64,000 bases of DNA from Stomoxys calcitrans (lineage: Eukaryota; Arthropoda; Insecta; Diptera; Muscidae): positions 93,068,245 through 93,132,244 of the forward strand of contig NC_081554.1 of NCBI RefSeq assembly GCF_963082655.1, written 5' to 3'. A program made the translations under genes and the position numbers. Below, in pieces: positions 33,683 to 45,362 of this stretch. Every line of letters begins with the position of its first letter. Within the stretch, counting starts at the first letter, position 1. The notes beneath the pieces are model-generated. The model had not been told where the DNA came from. It did not search any database and saw only the letters and a program-made list of their open reading frames with translations.

Positions 33683-35098
33683 TTAGGTTAGGTTGAAAAA
33701 AGGGTACAGATATTAATCCGCCGCATAACACTATGGACATACCCCTAAGCCAGTAATCGGCTTGTTGTGCGCTCTAAAAACTATAAAGTAACCTCTAAAA
33801 AAAAATTTTGAGCTAGGAATTTAATGCTATTTACAAAATCCTTAATTGTTTTCAATACCACTCTCCTTAGTTGGATCATGTCTGGTATTGTGTCTCCACC
33901 TAAGTGCCGGTATCTGTTAGACCCGAAAGGCGGGAAAAGACGAAGGAAATGCTCCAACGTCTCATCATCTTTCCCGCATGTCCTACATATGCTATCACTT
34001 GTCGCACCAATTTTACATAAGTGAGCCCGTAGACCTATGTGTCCCGTTATGATACCAATAGCTAAACTGACCTCCTTCTTGCTTCCTTTCAGTAATAGCC
34101 TCGTCTTTTCACGATCTGGATCCCTCATAGGATTTTCGCCGTCCTACCGACCGTTCCGCTGTTCCACAATGTTGCATGCGCATTCGTCGCCCACTCCCTT
34201 AACTCGGACTGCGTCGACCCGAAAGGCGTCGGGTTAACCAAGTTTATTGACAGCAATCCTCTTGCCTTCACCGCCAAATCGTCTGCCCTTTCATTTCCCC
34301 TTACTCTGTTATGGCTCGGCAACCAAACGATGCGGATTTTCCCATCCTCAGAGAAGCCATTAATCTCCTTCTTACACTGCAAGACTGTTCGTGACCTTAC
34401 CGTCCTGGTTGTTATTGCCCTTATGGCAATTTTACTGTCGGTAAAGATATTCACAATCGACATCCTCGCATTAGCACCACACCACATCACGCATTTCGTG
34501 ATCGCCCGGATCTCCGCCTATAGGACCGTATTATGGTCAGGCAGTCTAAAACAGATCTCAGTCCCTGGGTTCTCAATGTAAACCCCCAGGCCCACTCTGT
34601 CCTCTAGCTTTGATCAATCCGTGTAACATGATCTTCCAGATGGCAATACTAAGGTTCCGTCAATCAAAGACTGTGCCGATGGCAGCAGTGCCTCGCACTC
34701 GACTCGAAGGTTCATCTCAAGTATCCGATCGGAAACCTCTTCCCTTCCTTCCAGGTTTCCTATCGTCGCCTTGATTAAACCGCGATAGTGTGAGCTGCTC
34801 CCATCCTCAATCCATTCTCCCATCGCCTTAAGTCTCATAGCCGCAGTGGCTGCGTCACACTTAATCTGTATGTCAATGGGTCAGATATCTGGAATAGTCT
34901 CCAGTGCCCTAGTGGGCATCGGTCCTCATCGCTCCGCCTATGCCAAGACAACATGTTCTCTGAACCTATTGTATGTTGCAGTTTTTCTCCATAGCAGTCC
35001 ACCAAACTACTGAGGCGTAAGTAAGTATTGGTCAAATGACCATTGGTCAATCCTGTAGAGCCAGTGGACTATCCTCGGATTCAGGCCCCATTTCGAGT
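33683..35098 (-). mobile_element. LINE-beta copy: RT C-terminus, RNase H, Cys/His, 3' end
   Basis: On the minus strand the thumb/linker (YLRLSSLVDCYGEKLQHTIG, ENMLSWHRRSDEDRC) leads to a linker frame (MRLKAMGEWIEDG). RNase H then shows VNIFTDSKIAIRAI and IRIVWLPSHNRVRGNERADD, so the D of TDS and the late H/D positions are kept. The C-terminus reads REKTRLLLKGSKKEV, IGIITGHIGLRAHLCKIG, CRTCGKDDETLEHF and YRHLGGDTIPDM. Frames at 33781-34128 and 34125-34490 are each open for over 110 codons and overlap by 4 bp in different frames, so one frameshift separates them. This copy is among the better preserved. It ends in TAGGTTAGG at left (+). Confidence 0.85.
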
Positions 35099-35179
35099 CG
35101 AAAATAAATTAAGTTGAAGGGCATTATTTTATTCTACGTACCAACAAAAATTAAAGCTTCTAGAAACCGAACAAGCATG

Positions 35180-35795
35180 ATCGAGAGACCGGTTTATGTG
35201 GGAGCTATATCATGTTACAGACTGATTGGGGCCGTATATGGCACAGTTGTTGGAAGTCGTAACAGAACAACGCATGCAAAATTTCAGCCAAATCGGACAA
35301 ATATTTCGACTTGTAAAGACTCAAAAAGTCAAATCGGGATATCGGTTTATATAGGAGCTATATGAGGTTTAGACAGATCGGACCGTACATAACACAGTTA
35401 TTGGAAGTCACAATGAAACACGACATGCGAAATTTCAGCCAAGGGCTCAAGAATTAAACCGGGAGATCGCTTTGTATGAGAGCTATATCAGGTTATAGAC
35501 CGAACACTATCTGCAAAATTGAAGCCAAATTGGACTAAACTTGCGGCTTGTAAGGGTTTCAAGAAGTCAAATCGGGAGATCGATTTGTATGGGAGCTATA
35601 TCAGGTTGTAGACCGATTTGAACCGTACTTGGCATAGTTGCTGGAAGTCTTAACAGAACACTATGTGCAAACCAAAGCCAAATCGGCCAAATATTGCGGC
35701 TTGTACGGCTTGTATGGAGTCGCTGATCAATATTTCGAGGGGTTACGAAGAGACTAGATTAGCATACCCCCATCCTATGGTGGTGGGTATAAAAA
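35180..35795 (-). mobile_element. R153-A copy without core
   Basis: Modules AGACCGGTTTATGTGGGAGC, AGATCGATTTGTATGGGAGC and AATTTCAGCCAAATCGGACA run to the end CATCCTATGGTGGTGGGTAT. The GACGGACGGACA core is deleted and the hairpin end is missing. Confidence 0.7.
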
Positions 35796-35849
35796 GGGGA
35801 ATTTATTTAGTATCCGAAAGAATGTTTTATAATTTCACTTTCGCTTTTC

Positions 35850-36320
35850 TAACCTAGCAATGGAATTGGCTTTCGTTGGCATGCAAACTCATATGAACAA
35901 TTCTCTGCATTGTTCGTAAAAGTAATCCACGTTTCGTGTTCCTGCATGTGAGCTGTCAAGTTTGACGGTGTAGAAAATACCACAAACATTTCTCACATTT
36001 GAACTGCTTTGGGGCGTCCTGATGGTGGGTCGTCACGTGTTGGTTCAACTGCAATTGCAGAGGCATTAAATTATCATTGCGGGCTAGTGTACTGGCGTGG
36101 ACTTGCATGTAACCGAAGTCTTTCCTTGAGGGGCAAGGGGTTTGGTCACTGTTTGCAAGCAAACTCATTGATCCTCTTTTGGGCCGATGTTTTGTGGTTC
36201 TTTACGTTATCTTCCTGGTGATAGCAGTTGCCGCAGAAATCACGACGTCCCAGCAGTAAGTATGAACCTGTGTTTGGTAAAGTCTGATTTGCCTCTGAGT
36301 TCCTTCAGGCAGACGGCCCA
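35850..36320 (-). pseudogene. C2H2 zinc-finger protein pseudogene, five to six finger remnants
   Basis: On the minus strand, three frames together spell consecutive C2H2 fingers. In order: a first piece LRGKSDFTKHRF (about 36299-36265); then FCGNCYHQEDNVKNHK (about 36238-36190); then EFACKQ, TGA and PLPLKERLRLH (about 36166-36105), where TGA sits at the second zinc Cys; then a finger ending QHVTTH (about 36040); then KQFKCEKCLWYF, which one missing base separates from STPSNLTAHMQEH (about 36003-35935). The last has C-x2-C-x12-H-x3-H spacing once the single-base break is allowed for. A sixth shows EQCRE and HMSLH near 35900. Such proteins bind DNA in the nucleus. Linkers such as THHQDAPKQFKC resemble the TGEKPFKC linker. 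Stops and frameshifts make it dead. The parent gene is unknown, and I cannot tell whether it is a retrocopy or a decayed duplicate. Confidence 0.75.
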
Positions 36321-36449
36321 CTTACAACTTTACCTAGGACGCTTGCTAGGCGGTTCGTCAGTCAACTTGTCTATATTCCTTCGAACTCTTTTTCTTTTCT
36401 TGTTTTATTTTGCAAAAATTAGGAAATTGAGACTAAAATGTATATATAT
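36321..36449. other. Spacer between zinc-finger pseudogene and R153-A
   Basis: It may hold further finger remnants upstream of the first readable one (VCLKE near 36314), but nothing firm. Confidence 0.25.
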
Positions 36450-37346
36450 TTTTTACCCTTCCCCATAAGATAGGGATATATCCGATTCGGCTGAAATTTT
36501 GCTTGTGGTGTTTTATTAGGTGGTGGAAGCACCTGTGCTGAGTATGGTTGAAATCGGTCCATAACCTGATTTAGCTGCCATATAAACCTATCTGGGGTCT
36601 TGACTTCTTGAGCGTCTAGAGGGCGCTCAAGAAGTCATCCAAAATTTCATTTGGATGAAATTTTGCACGACGTGTTTTGTTATGACTTCCAACAACTGTG
36701 TTAAGAATGGTTCACATCGGTCCATCTGGAGTCTTGACTTCTTGAGCCACTAGAGGGCGCAACCGATCTGGAGTCTTGACTTCTTGAGCCACTAGAGGGC
36801 GCAATTATTATCCGATTTAGCTGAAATTTTGCATGAGGTGTTTTGTTTAACTTTCAACAACTATGCTAAAATTAGTTCAAATCGGTCCATAACCTGATAT
36901 AGCTGCCATATTAACCAATATGGAATCTTGACTTCTTGAGCATCTAAAGGGCGCAAGTATTATCCGATTTGCCTAAAATTTTGTACATCGGCTTCTCTCT
37001 TGACCTTTAACATACGTGTCGAATATGCTATACCATTGGTTTATAGCATAATACAGCTCCCCTATAAACCGATCTCTATGTTATATTTCCTCAGCCCCTA
37101 AAGTGCGCAATTCTTACTAGATTTGGCTGACATTTTACACAATGACTTCTACTATGGTCTCCAATATTCAATTCTATTATGGTTCGAAACGAACCCTAAC
37201 TTTATATTGTTTCAATAACATAGAAATACTTTTCTTTAATCCTTTGTTTGCCTCCAAGAGATACCGTGGAAAGAGCTCGACAAATGCGATCCATGGTGAA
37301 GGGTATATAAGATTCGGCCCGGCCGAACTTTGCATGCTTTTACTTG
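36450..37346 (+). mobile_element. R153-A element, hairpin at right
   Basis: The left end TTTACCCTTCCCCATAAGAT is mutated and the core is deleted. Modules carry CATATAAACCTATC, TTGACTTCTTGAGC and CTAGAGGGCGCAA. A 42-bp tandem duplication lies at 36724-36807. The right end is GATCCATGGTGAAGGGTATA, then the hairpin TTCGGCCCGGCCGAA (37313-37327) and TTTTACTTG. Confidence 0.8.
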
Positions 37347-37414
37347 TTTTTTTTTTTTTGCTTTAAAGAAAAATATTAAAATTATCGAATGTTGCGTATA
37401 TCGATAGTTGGCCA

Positions 37415-37800
37415 GCTCTAGCACAATTAGTGACCATTTGCCATCTCGAAGAATTGGCTTGCATGTAGCTAGTGGCATATCCACAGATTCCAGTTATTTT
37501 CGCATGTGTAAGGTAGTTCCTAGTCTTGTAAGCTCGTCTGCTCTTCATGTCCCTGGGATATATGATCCCGCACCCATCACAGATATTTCGTAGACAGTCA
37601 AGGGCGGCTTTTGAATTCAGACAAACATTCTACAGAGGTCATATGGTTACCTGGTTGTTGGAGAGTTATTTGTGGCAAGCGTCTATAATGCATTAGCCAC
37701 TTCACCACTTCTTTAATTGAAAGGATTTTCAATTGATGTACGCTATAGTGATGGGATAACTTTCTCGATATCCCTTCGAAGTACACCCAAAGTCCATACA
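37415..37800 (-). mobile_element. LINE-alpha RNase H fragment
   Basis: On the minus strand it covers VYFEGISRKLSHHYSVHQL with KILSIKEVVKWLMH (the E block) through GMPLATCK after the GHRD block. The catalytic SD region and the PGH block are damaged by indels. Both ends are truncated. Confidence 0.65.
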
Positions 37801-38104
37801 CCCACAGAAACAAACAAGTACGGCGTTGACAAATTGCTAGCCAAATGCTTATGACTTTGATCCCTGTGCGTGTCCGGCAAATCCCCAATATTTTATTACC
37901 TACGAGGTGCACGTAGAAGACTACATTTTACACTTTTCTATGCCCAAGCCTAGCTATTCGCATCCTTGTAAACAGTCGAATGTTTTCCTCTAACAATATC
38001 ATTTGTGTGTTAAACAAACATTTCCCAACAGTGGAAATTTCCATTTCTCAGCATATTACAAGCTTAAACGGCTTAATGTCGCAAATCAACAAAAATTCCA
38101 TGTT
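37801..38104. other. Unassigned DNA
   Basis: No repeat family or coding motif is seen. Confidence 0.3.
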
Positions 38105-38268
38105 TAGAATTCTTAGCGCTTAGTAGCACAGAATTCCTGACTTAGATTTCTTTTTCGAAGTTACTCATTTAGAGCGCATAACTAGCCGAGTAGTTGCTTG
38201 GGTGTACATTCTTAGAGGCATGGGGCGGATTTATATACGCACCCTCTTTTCAACCTAACCTAAGGCAA
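38105..38268 (+). mobile_element. LINE-beta 3' terminus
   Basis: GAATTCCTGACTTAG, TTAGAGCGCATAACTAGCCG, GGCATGGGGCGGATTTATAT and CTTTTCAACCTAACCTAAGG give the last ~160 bp of LINE-beta. Confidence 0.75.
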
Positions 38269-38346
38269 ACTTGATATAATGTTTTTTTCGATTTCTCAAA
38301 AGTACTTGTACCGATCGATATAAATAACCTCAAAACGATCGATAAC

Positions 38347-39543
38347 AAGTAAAAGCGTGCTAAGTTCGGCCGGGCCGAATCTTATATACCCTCCACCATG
38401 GATCGCATTTGTCGAGTTCTTTTCCCGGAATCTCTTCTTAGGCAAAAAAGGATATAAGAAAAGAGTTGCTCTGCTATTAAAACGATATCAAGATATGGTC
38501 CGGTTCGGACCACAATTAAATTATATGTTGGAGACCTGTGTACAATTTCAGCCAATTCGTATAAGAATTGCGCCCATTGGGGCTCACGAAGTTAAATAGA
38601 GAGAACGATTTATATGGGATCTGTATCGGGCTATAGACCGATTCAGACCATAATAAACACGTTTGTTGATGGTCATGAGAGGATCCGTCGTACAAAATTT
38701 CAGGCATATCGGATAATAATTGCGACCTCTAGGGGTCAAGAAGTCAAGATACCAGATCTGTTTATATGACAGCTATATCAGGTTATGGACCGATTTGAAC
38801 CATACTTGGCACAGTTATTGGATATCATAACGAAATACTTCGTGCAAAATTTCATTTCAATCGGATGAGAATTGCGCACTCTAGAGGCTCAAGAAGTCAA
38901 GACCCAAGATCGGTTTATATGGCAGCTATATCAGGTTATGGATCGATTTGAACCATACTTGGCACAGTTGTTGGATATAATAACAAAACACGTCGTGCAA
39001 AATTTCATTCCAATCGGATAAGAATTGCGCCTTCTAGAGGCTCAAGATGTCAAGACCCAAGATCGGTTTATATGGCAGCTATCCCAGGTTATGAACCGAT
39101 TTGTATCATACTTGGCACAGTTGTTGGATGCTATAAAAAAACACGTCGTGCAAAATTTCATCCCAATCGGATAAGAAATGCGCACTCTAGAGGCTCAAGA
39201 AGTCAAGACCTAAGATCGGTTTATATGGCAGCTATATCAAAACATGGACCGATATGGCCCATTTACAATACCAACTGACCTACACTAATAAGAAGTATTT
39301 GTGCAAAATTTCAAGCGGCTAGCTTTACTCCTTCGGAAGTTAGCGTGCTTTCGACAGACAGACGGACGGACGGACGGACGGACGGACGGACGGACAGACG
39401 GACGGACATGGCTAGATCGACATAAAATGTCACGACGATCAAGAATATATATACTTTATGGGGTCTCAGACGAATATTTCGAGTAGTTACAAACAGAATG
39501 ACGAAATTAGTATACCCCCCATCTTATGGTGGAGGGTATAAAA
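38347..39543 (-). mobile_element. R153-A element, most complete copy
   Basis: It has CAAGTAAAAGCGTGCTAAG, the hairpin TTCGGCCGGGCCGAA (38365-38379) and TATATACCCTCCACCATGG. Modules start at 38755, 38908, 39061 and 39214, a regular 153-bp period. Then come CAAGCGGCTAGCTTTACTCC, a core expanded to a (GACG)n microsatellite (39357-39410), TCAAGAATATATATACTTTA, and the end ATCTTATGGTGGAGGGTATA. It is non-coding and about 1.2 kb, and serves here as the reference for family A. Confidence 0.9.
39357..39410. repeat. (GACG)n microsatellite inside R153-A core
   Basis: GACAGACAGACGGACGGACG continues through about eight GACG units, one GACA and three more. Other A copies have only two or three units here. 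Confidence 0.9.
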
Positions 39544-40202
39544 ATGAGCACAAACCAGAAATTTTCACAAATTTGAATATACAATTGTTTTCAAGAGTTT
39601 AGTTATATTTGGATCTTATTTGCGTACAATTTGATTACATAACTTGGGTACATATTAATCAAATTGCTTAAAAAATAACTTCAAAAAATAGATTTGAAAC
39701 TATTGGATGTCTTTAAATAACTAAGACTTCAAATAAAGTGAACAACAACTTTAAGTATAAATTAGTTTTGAGGGCAAGTAATTCAACAATTTACTACTTA
39801 TAAATTCTTGAATTTCTAGAATTTGAAATTGCAATCACTTAATCTCCTCTATATTCCAATTCATTTAGTAACGTTTGAAATCATCAAAGCCTGAAATGTA
39901 ATTAGCAAATAAACTTCCAAAACCATGACATTGTGAACTCAAGCAACACAATTCATCATCACGACTAACACTTGTAGTAATGCAATGGCTGTGGAAGAAA
40001 TCGGTTGGAAACAAAAGCTAATATTCAACAACAGCAATTAATTTAATTCAAATGTTGTAAACACAACTCGATTAGTCCATTAACCAACTGCAGACGGTCA
40101 GTCAGGCAGATGGATAAAATAAGTCTTTGTAAACATCAACTGCTTGGATGTGCTCGAAAACAATGGGGTATTTCGATTAAATAGCAGCTCATGTGGCCCC
40201 TT
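39544..40202. other. Single-copy AT-rich DNA
   Basis: No repeat and no gene are recognised. Confidence 0.4.
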
Positions 40203-40260
40203 TTTAATATCCTCCACCATAAGATGGGAGAATACTAATTTCGTCATTCTGTTTGTAACT
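40203..40260 (+). mobile_element. R153-A 5' tip
   Basis: TATCCTCCACCATAAGATGG, GAATACTAATTTCGTCATTC and TGTTTGTAAC match the core-side terminus of R153-A only. Confidence 0.6.
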
Positions 40261-40404
40261 CATTGACATTAATCGGGCTGCACTAATTGATCATCCCTAA
40301 ATTACATTATTGGATCTACCCCTGTCATTGGAAACAAATCAAACTACCATAAAAGGGGTTTCAAATCAAATAGCATTGAGGGCCTTGTGATTTACTATAG
40401 AAAA
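40261..40404. other. Short spacer
   Basis: Nothing recognised. Confidence 0.3.
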
Positions 40405-42375
40405 AATTTGTTAAGGGCATATTGAGCAGGTTACCTGCACGTAGTACCTTACAACTGTCCGCAACTTGTCTCTGAGCACTCTTGCAGTAATCGATGTCTG
40501 GAAGATGGGCAGAGTGATACTGCTACTGAAGCGCGGAAAGTACCCAAATAAAGGGAGTCGTACACACCGATTTCCTTCTCTTACCGGCATCCAACATACT
40601 CGAGGGACTTCTTCTCCCGAGCCTCGTTGGAAAATTAACATTCGCCGAGCTTCAGCACGGACTACAAAGACTGCATAGCACAACAACTGTTTTGCATGCC
40701 ATAAGCACACGCATTTGCCGTGGCTTCAGTCAGCCCAGTCCAGCCAGACCTTAAAGCTGGGTCCCGAATTGTCTGTGTGGTCGCCACTCGTTTGTGCAAT
40801 TTATTAGGGAAGAGAAGTCTAAACCCGTAGAGTGAAACAGGGAGTTCCCCAAGGTGGGGAGATACCTTCGACATTGTTTAACCTCTACTTATCCTCCATT
40901 CCACCCCCTCCAGACGGCATAAATATTAATCGGAAGATTGTACGATCACGACATCGATCAAACCTATTTGCGATAGTTTTAACGTCCACCTCAACAAAAT
41001 TTTCGCTTATTTCGCTGCAAGAGATATGAAGATATCTGCCAGCAAATCTTCAACTACACTGTTCCCACGCGTAAGTTGAGTAATTAGCTGAATGTGATTG
41101 TCGATGGAGTAACGATTCCGTCTACCAAGTTACCCAAAGTTCATAGACATTCTCCTTACATGCCACTGTAGTTTGCGATAAGGTCAGAAATAGATACAAC
41201 GTCCTGAAGTCACTTTCGGATAGCACTTGTAGTGCTGACAAAGAAACTTTAGTGACCAAGTACAAAGCAATTGTCCGGTCAGCGGTGAGTTATGCAGCGC
41301 CAATGAGGTCTCGGCAGCTATGTAACTCGCAGCGAAATAATATTCAGATCTGTCAGAATGCCCTTCTTTGAACTGCGACGGAGTGTCTCCTCAAAGACTC
41401 AACCCGTGCGGAGACATAACCACATCCTGTCTAAACAATACCTTCTTAGCTGTTATCGCAGGGACCATGCAAATCATCATCTTGTGGACAGGTATCCACC
41501 ACTCAGAAGCCTCAAAGTGGATCTTTATAATCTATAGCGAGAAGTTCAGCGTTACAAGAAAGAACCCCTAGATCAAGCGCCATATCAAGAGGGTCTGGAC
41601 CAGAGAACAGCAGCAAGTGCACACGATAGACGTGACGCAACTTAAATACTCACACCTTATAGTTGTTGATGCTTTCAACTCTCAACAACTAAAGCTTAAA
41701 ACACCTTGAATTCGTTGAGATATTTTAAGTGATTTTGCCGATGTGCCTAAAATGATTGGTCCGACGACCAAATCGTAAAACACAAATGCCCATATTCAAA
41801 AAACTTAAAGTATCGTTTAATTAGGCATTAATAGAACTGTCAAATAAACCTACTATAAAACTGTTTTAAGTTTTGTGAATACCGGTGAAAGACTGAACGA
41901 TTAACTAAACAATATGGCAACACTCATTCTATTGTCTTATAAGCATGTATTTTTAGCTAACTTACTTTTAAAGTGCCTGCTTTGGCATAAGTGGTGATTG
42001 AGTGCCAAATATTGGGTCTCATGCAGATCTCTGGTCTCGACAACATTTGTGCAAACACTGTAGCAGATGCGGTGAATAGCTATCGGGTGAATGTCATCCC
42101 TGGAGAACGATCCCCATACACTGAACTTAAAAAAATTGAGCTCCTCCGACAAACCAGATTAGAGCAAGGATTGATGTCAACGTGCATAATGTGTCTCACG
42201 ATTGGGACCAGGGACCACACGACACACGTCTACAGTCCAACTGCCCAGCCAAACCCACTCGACTAAGATCCAGAACCCTTTGAACACAGCCCACCTATAT
42301 CTGGATATTCAACAGAACCATGAAGACGAAAGATAGAATACGACACACTGCTACAACAACAACAACCAACCAAAC
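40405..42375 (+). mobile_element. Jockey-clade LINE, 5'-truncated, decayed RT, complete 3' end
   Basis: RT starts near 40490 (WKMGRVILLLKRGKYPNKG), then HSTTTVLHAISTRICRG (about 40665). The diagnostic block VKQGVPQGGEIPSTLFNLYL with SSIPPPPDGININ is at 40829-40925. The YADD segment that should follow is destroyed by indels. Later come VIVDGVTIPSTKLPKV (about 41090) and the C-terminal phrases NAALRTATGC-like near 41360 and ANTVADAVNSYRVNVIPGER (about 42045). A Cys/His-like tail with HDT and SPTAQPN follows. It ends ACACTGCTACAACAACAACA, the CAA-rich terminus usual for this group. No RNase H is present, as expected for Jockey elements. Multiple frameshifts. Confidence 0.85.
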
Positions 42376-42660
42376 TTTGTATACCACCATTAAGGGTAAA
42401 AGGGTGTACTAGCTTGGGACTATGAAATGTGTTTCTGTCGATCCAGGCATGTTCGTTTGCCCGTCTATTCATTCCGAGCGAATAAAGATATCGGCTTGAA
42501 AATTTATGAAATTGATTTTTATCGATACACGAAGGAGGTGACAGCATTCGGGTGACATTGGTTCAGATATGGGTAAAGCTCAAGCTACATATATTTTTCC
42601 AATCTGGATGGAATTTGTGCATGAAATCATTTTATGCACTCCAAGCTGCGCAACGAATTC
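42376..42660. mobile_element. R153-C-like fragment
   Basis: TTTGTATACCACCATTAAGG, TTCCGAGCGAATAAAGATAT and a GGTTCAGATATGGGTAAAGC phrase recall R153-C ends and modules. It is too diverged for firm assignment. Confidence 0.35.
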
Positions 42661-42687
42661 CGACCAGAAAGTTCCATAAAAAGAGGT

Positions 42688-44076
42688 GTGGTTAGGTTTA
42701 AGTGGCAGTCTGCCATCAGACCCGCCTAAACGTTTTCGTCCATTGTGACACCACAGGAACAGAAGAAGGAAGATGCCTTCTAGTTCCCACCGTTGAACCT
42801 TTCAGATCGCTTTTAAAAGCCCAATAACTTGCGAATGTTCATATCCGCAGACAGGTTCTCAAAGAAATGAAAACCTAAAGTGGAACTCCTTCTAACTGCT
42901 AGTGCGGGACACACACACCGAAGGTTTTCTATAGTATCTTCTTCTTCGATGTCCTCACAGCTTCTGCCAAATTCTTGCTGGCAACCTTCAGTCTGTCAGC
43001 ATGTTTTCCGTGTAGACAGTGACCTGTCATGACGAACACAATGATTGAGACGTCTGTTCCAGCCAATGACAGCAAAGCGGTTGACCTCTTCAAGTCTAGA
43101 TTAGGCCACATAGTTTTGGAATGCTCACAGCCCCCTCCTTGTGATCATCTGTCATTCGTTGGCCTTCGGGCCTGGTGCTGAAAACTTAGCTTACATATCG
43201 CTAGAGGCATACCCACAGATTCCAGTATCCCTGGAATGTGTAGTTTAGTTCCTAGTCTCGCAAGCTTGTCCGCTTTATAATTCTCAGGGATATCTCCGTG
43301 GCGCGGCACCCAGAACAGGTGAATTATGAACAGTTCAGCCCTCTCGTTAAGAGATCGGGACAGTCGAGGGTGGTTTTTGTGTTCAGAAATACAATCTCCA
43401 GGGATTTAATGGCTGCCTGGCTGTTTGAGAAGATACTTATGCCAATCGTCGTAATGACATTATATCATAGCCAATCTACCACTTCCTTAATTGCAAGGAT
43501 TTCCGCTTGATACACACTGCAGTGGTCGGGTAACTTTTTCGATATGACTAGTTCTAGATCCTTAGAGAACACCCCAAAGCCCATCTGGTCGTTTAGTTTG
43601 GAACCATCCGTATAGAAGTCTATGTTACTTCTGTTACCAGAGATATCGTAGTTGAAATCGGTTCAATCAGGAATAGTGGTACAGAACCTTTTATCGAAAA
43701 GCGGCTCAGGTACGGAGTAATCCACACTGCCAGGAACATCGGATATTGTATCAAGGATGACAAAGTGTCAGTAGCCGCCACATGAATAAAGAGAAAGCTT
43801 CTTTAGCCTCACAGCAGTGGTCGCTGCAATTTGTTTCGCCACAATTTCAAGAAGCATTCGATGTAGCATCAAATTCAGTGCATCAGATGGTTTCGTCCTC
43901 AGTGCGGCTGTGATGCACAAACAAGCCATCCTTTGGATCCAGTTAAAGATTGGGCAGTAGCTGGGCTTTTGCAGCGCCGTCCACCAGACCACAACACCAT
44001 ATAGCATGACACGCAGTCTAAACCCCCAACTTTTGCCAATGGCTGTCGTGCAGGTGTATAGGGCAAAAGTTGCCTA
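42688..44076 (-). mobile_element. LINE-alpha copy: RT end to 3' terminus
   Basis: On the minus strand the post-RT linker (MLYGVVVWWTALQKPSYC, MACLCITAALRTKPSDALNL) is followed by RNase H. That has TDGSKLND, YQAEILAIKEVVDWL, the FSNSQAAIKSLE block (SD changed to SN) and VPRHGDIPENYKADKLARLGT. The tail is MTGHCLHGKHADRLKVAS then CPALAVRRSSTLG. The 3' end at left is GTGGTTAGGTTTAAGTGGCA (+). It is 5'-truncated at GGCAACTTTTGCCCTATACA, the same site as 19004-20366. It is inactive by frameshifts. Confidence 0.85.
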
Positions 44077-44309
44077 AAAAGATATAACTCTCCTATTGTA
44101 CAAAGTGATCTCCTGATTTAATTTCCTTGAAGTTTTTCAAGAAATATGGCCTTTATAGATCCATAATTACGAGATACAGATAGAGTTAAATTTTCATATG
44201 AACATAGGCTACAATGCCCGAATTAACGCTTTCAGCCTCTAATCGCCTCATTCGCTCACCGAATTGAGTTAAAAATAATTCACATATAAACTAAATTAGT
44301 TTAATTTAC

Positions 44310-44945
44310 AACCAGGACGGTAAGGTCACGAACAATCTTGGAGTGTAAGAAGGATGAGGATGGCACAATCCGCATCGTATGGGTGTCGGGCTATTACGGT
44401 GTAAGGGGGAATGAAAGAGCAGACGATTTGGCAGTAAAGGTCAGAGAACTGCCGTCGATATTCTTGGTTAACCCGAAGCCTTTCGGGTCGACGCAGTCCG
44501 ATTGAAGGGCGTGGCGAATCTTTCGCTGTGTAGAACAGCGAAACATCTTATGGGGCGATCCGGATCTTTCGAGGACGAGGCTATTACTGAAAGGAAGTAA
44601 GAAGGAGGTCAGTATAGCTTTTGGTGTCATAACGGGATACATAGGACTACGAGCTCACTTATGCAAAATCGGTGCGGCAAGTGATACCATGGGTAGAGCA
44701 TGTGAGGAAGATGATGGTACATTGGAGCATTTCCTATATCATTACCCTGCTTTCGCGGCTGACAGACACCGGTACTTAGGTGGGGACACGGATTTTGTAA
44801 GTACCACGGAATTTCTAACTTGAAATTTTCTTTTCCGAAGTAACTTTATAGTTTTTAGAGCGCACAACAAGCCGATTGCTGGCATAGATGTATGTCTATA
44901 ATGGCATAGGGCACATTAGCATCGGCACCCTCTTTTCAAGCTTAC
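44310..44945 (+). mobile_element. LINE-beta copy: RNase H end to 3' terminus
   Basis: RTVRSRTILECKK-like codons (about 44315) lead to IRIVWVSGYYGVRGNERADD (about 44370, with the conserved PSHN lost), LAVKVRELPSIFLVNPKPFG, and the C-terminus SFGVITGYIGLRAHLCKIGA, RACEEDDGTLEHFLYHY. The 3' end has AACAAGCCGATTGCTGGCAT and CACCCTCTTTTCAAGCTTA, so its CCTAA tail is lost. Confidence 0.8.
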
Positions 44946-45362
44946 TTATGTGTTGCTTATTAAACTTCAAATCTCATTGTAGGATGTTATTTTCGCTCCA
45001 CTTTGCAAATCTTTCACTGTGCTTTGGCACACGAGTCAGTCAGCTAGTTTATGATTGCAATTATTGTCTACGGCAAAATCGACTACCGTTGCAAGCAGTG
45101 GTTCGTATTGCAAGTCTCTTGCGAGCTATTCGTTGAATTGATACAATAAATTTTAGTAAAATTCATAGACACGTTTGCCTGAATTGATGTTGACACATAG
45201 TAACTTGTTTATATTATGGCATTAAGACTCTTTTCGTATATATGTAATTATGTCCATGAGCACTGTTCTGGTAATAGTATATGCTAAAATAACTATGTGA
45301 ATTTTTTGCGTTATGACCACTCAGATAGTGCTTAGGATATGCTTTATCGATCCTTATCTTTT
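44946..45362. other. Single-copy DNA between two LINE-beta copies
   Basis: No repeat or gene is recognised. Confidence 0.35.

Noticed and set aside
38755..39214. CRISPR-like regular repeat array
   Set aside because: The 153-bp units are whole imperfect modules of a eukaryotic transposable element, without spacers or cas genes.
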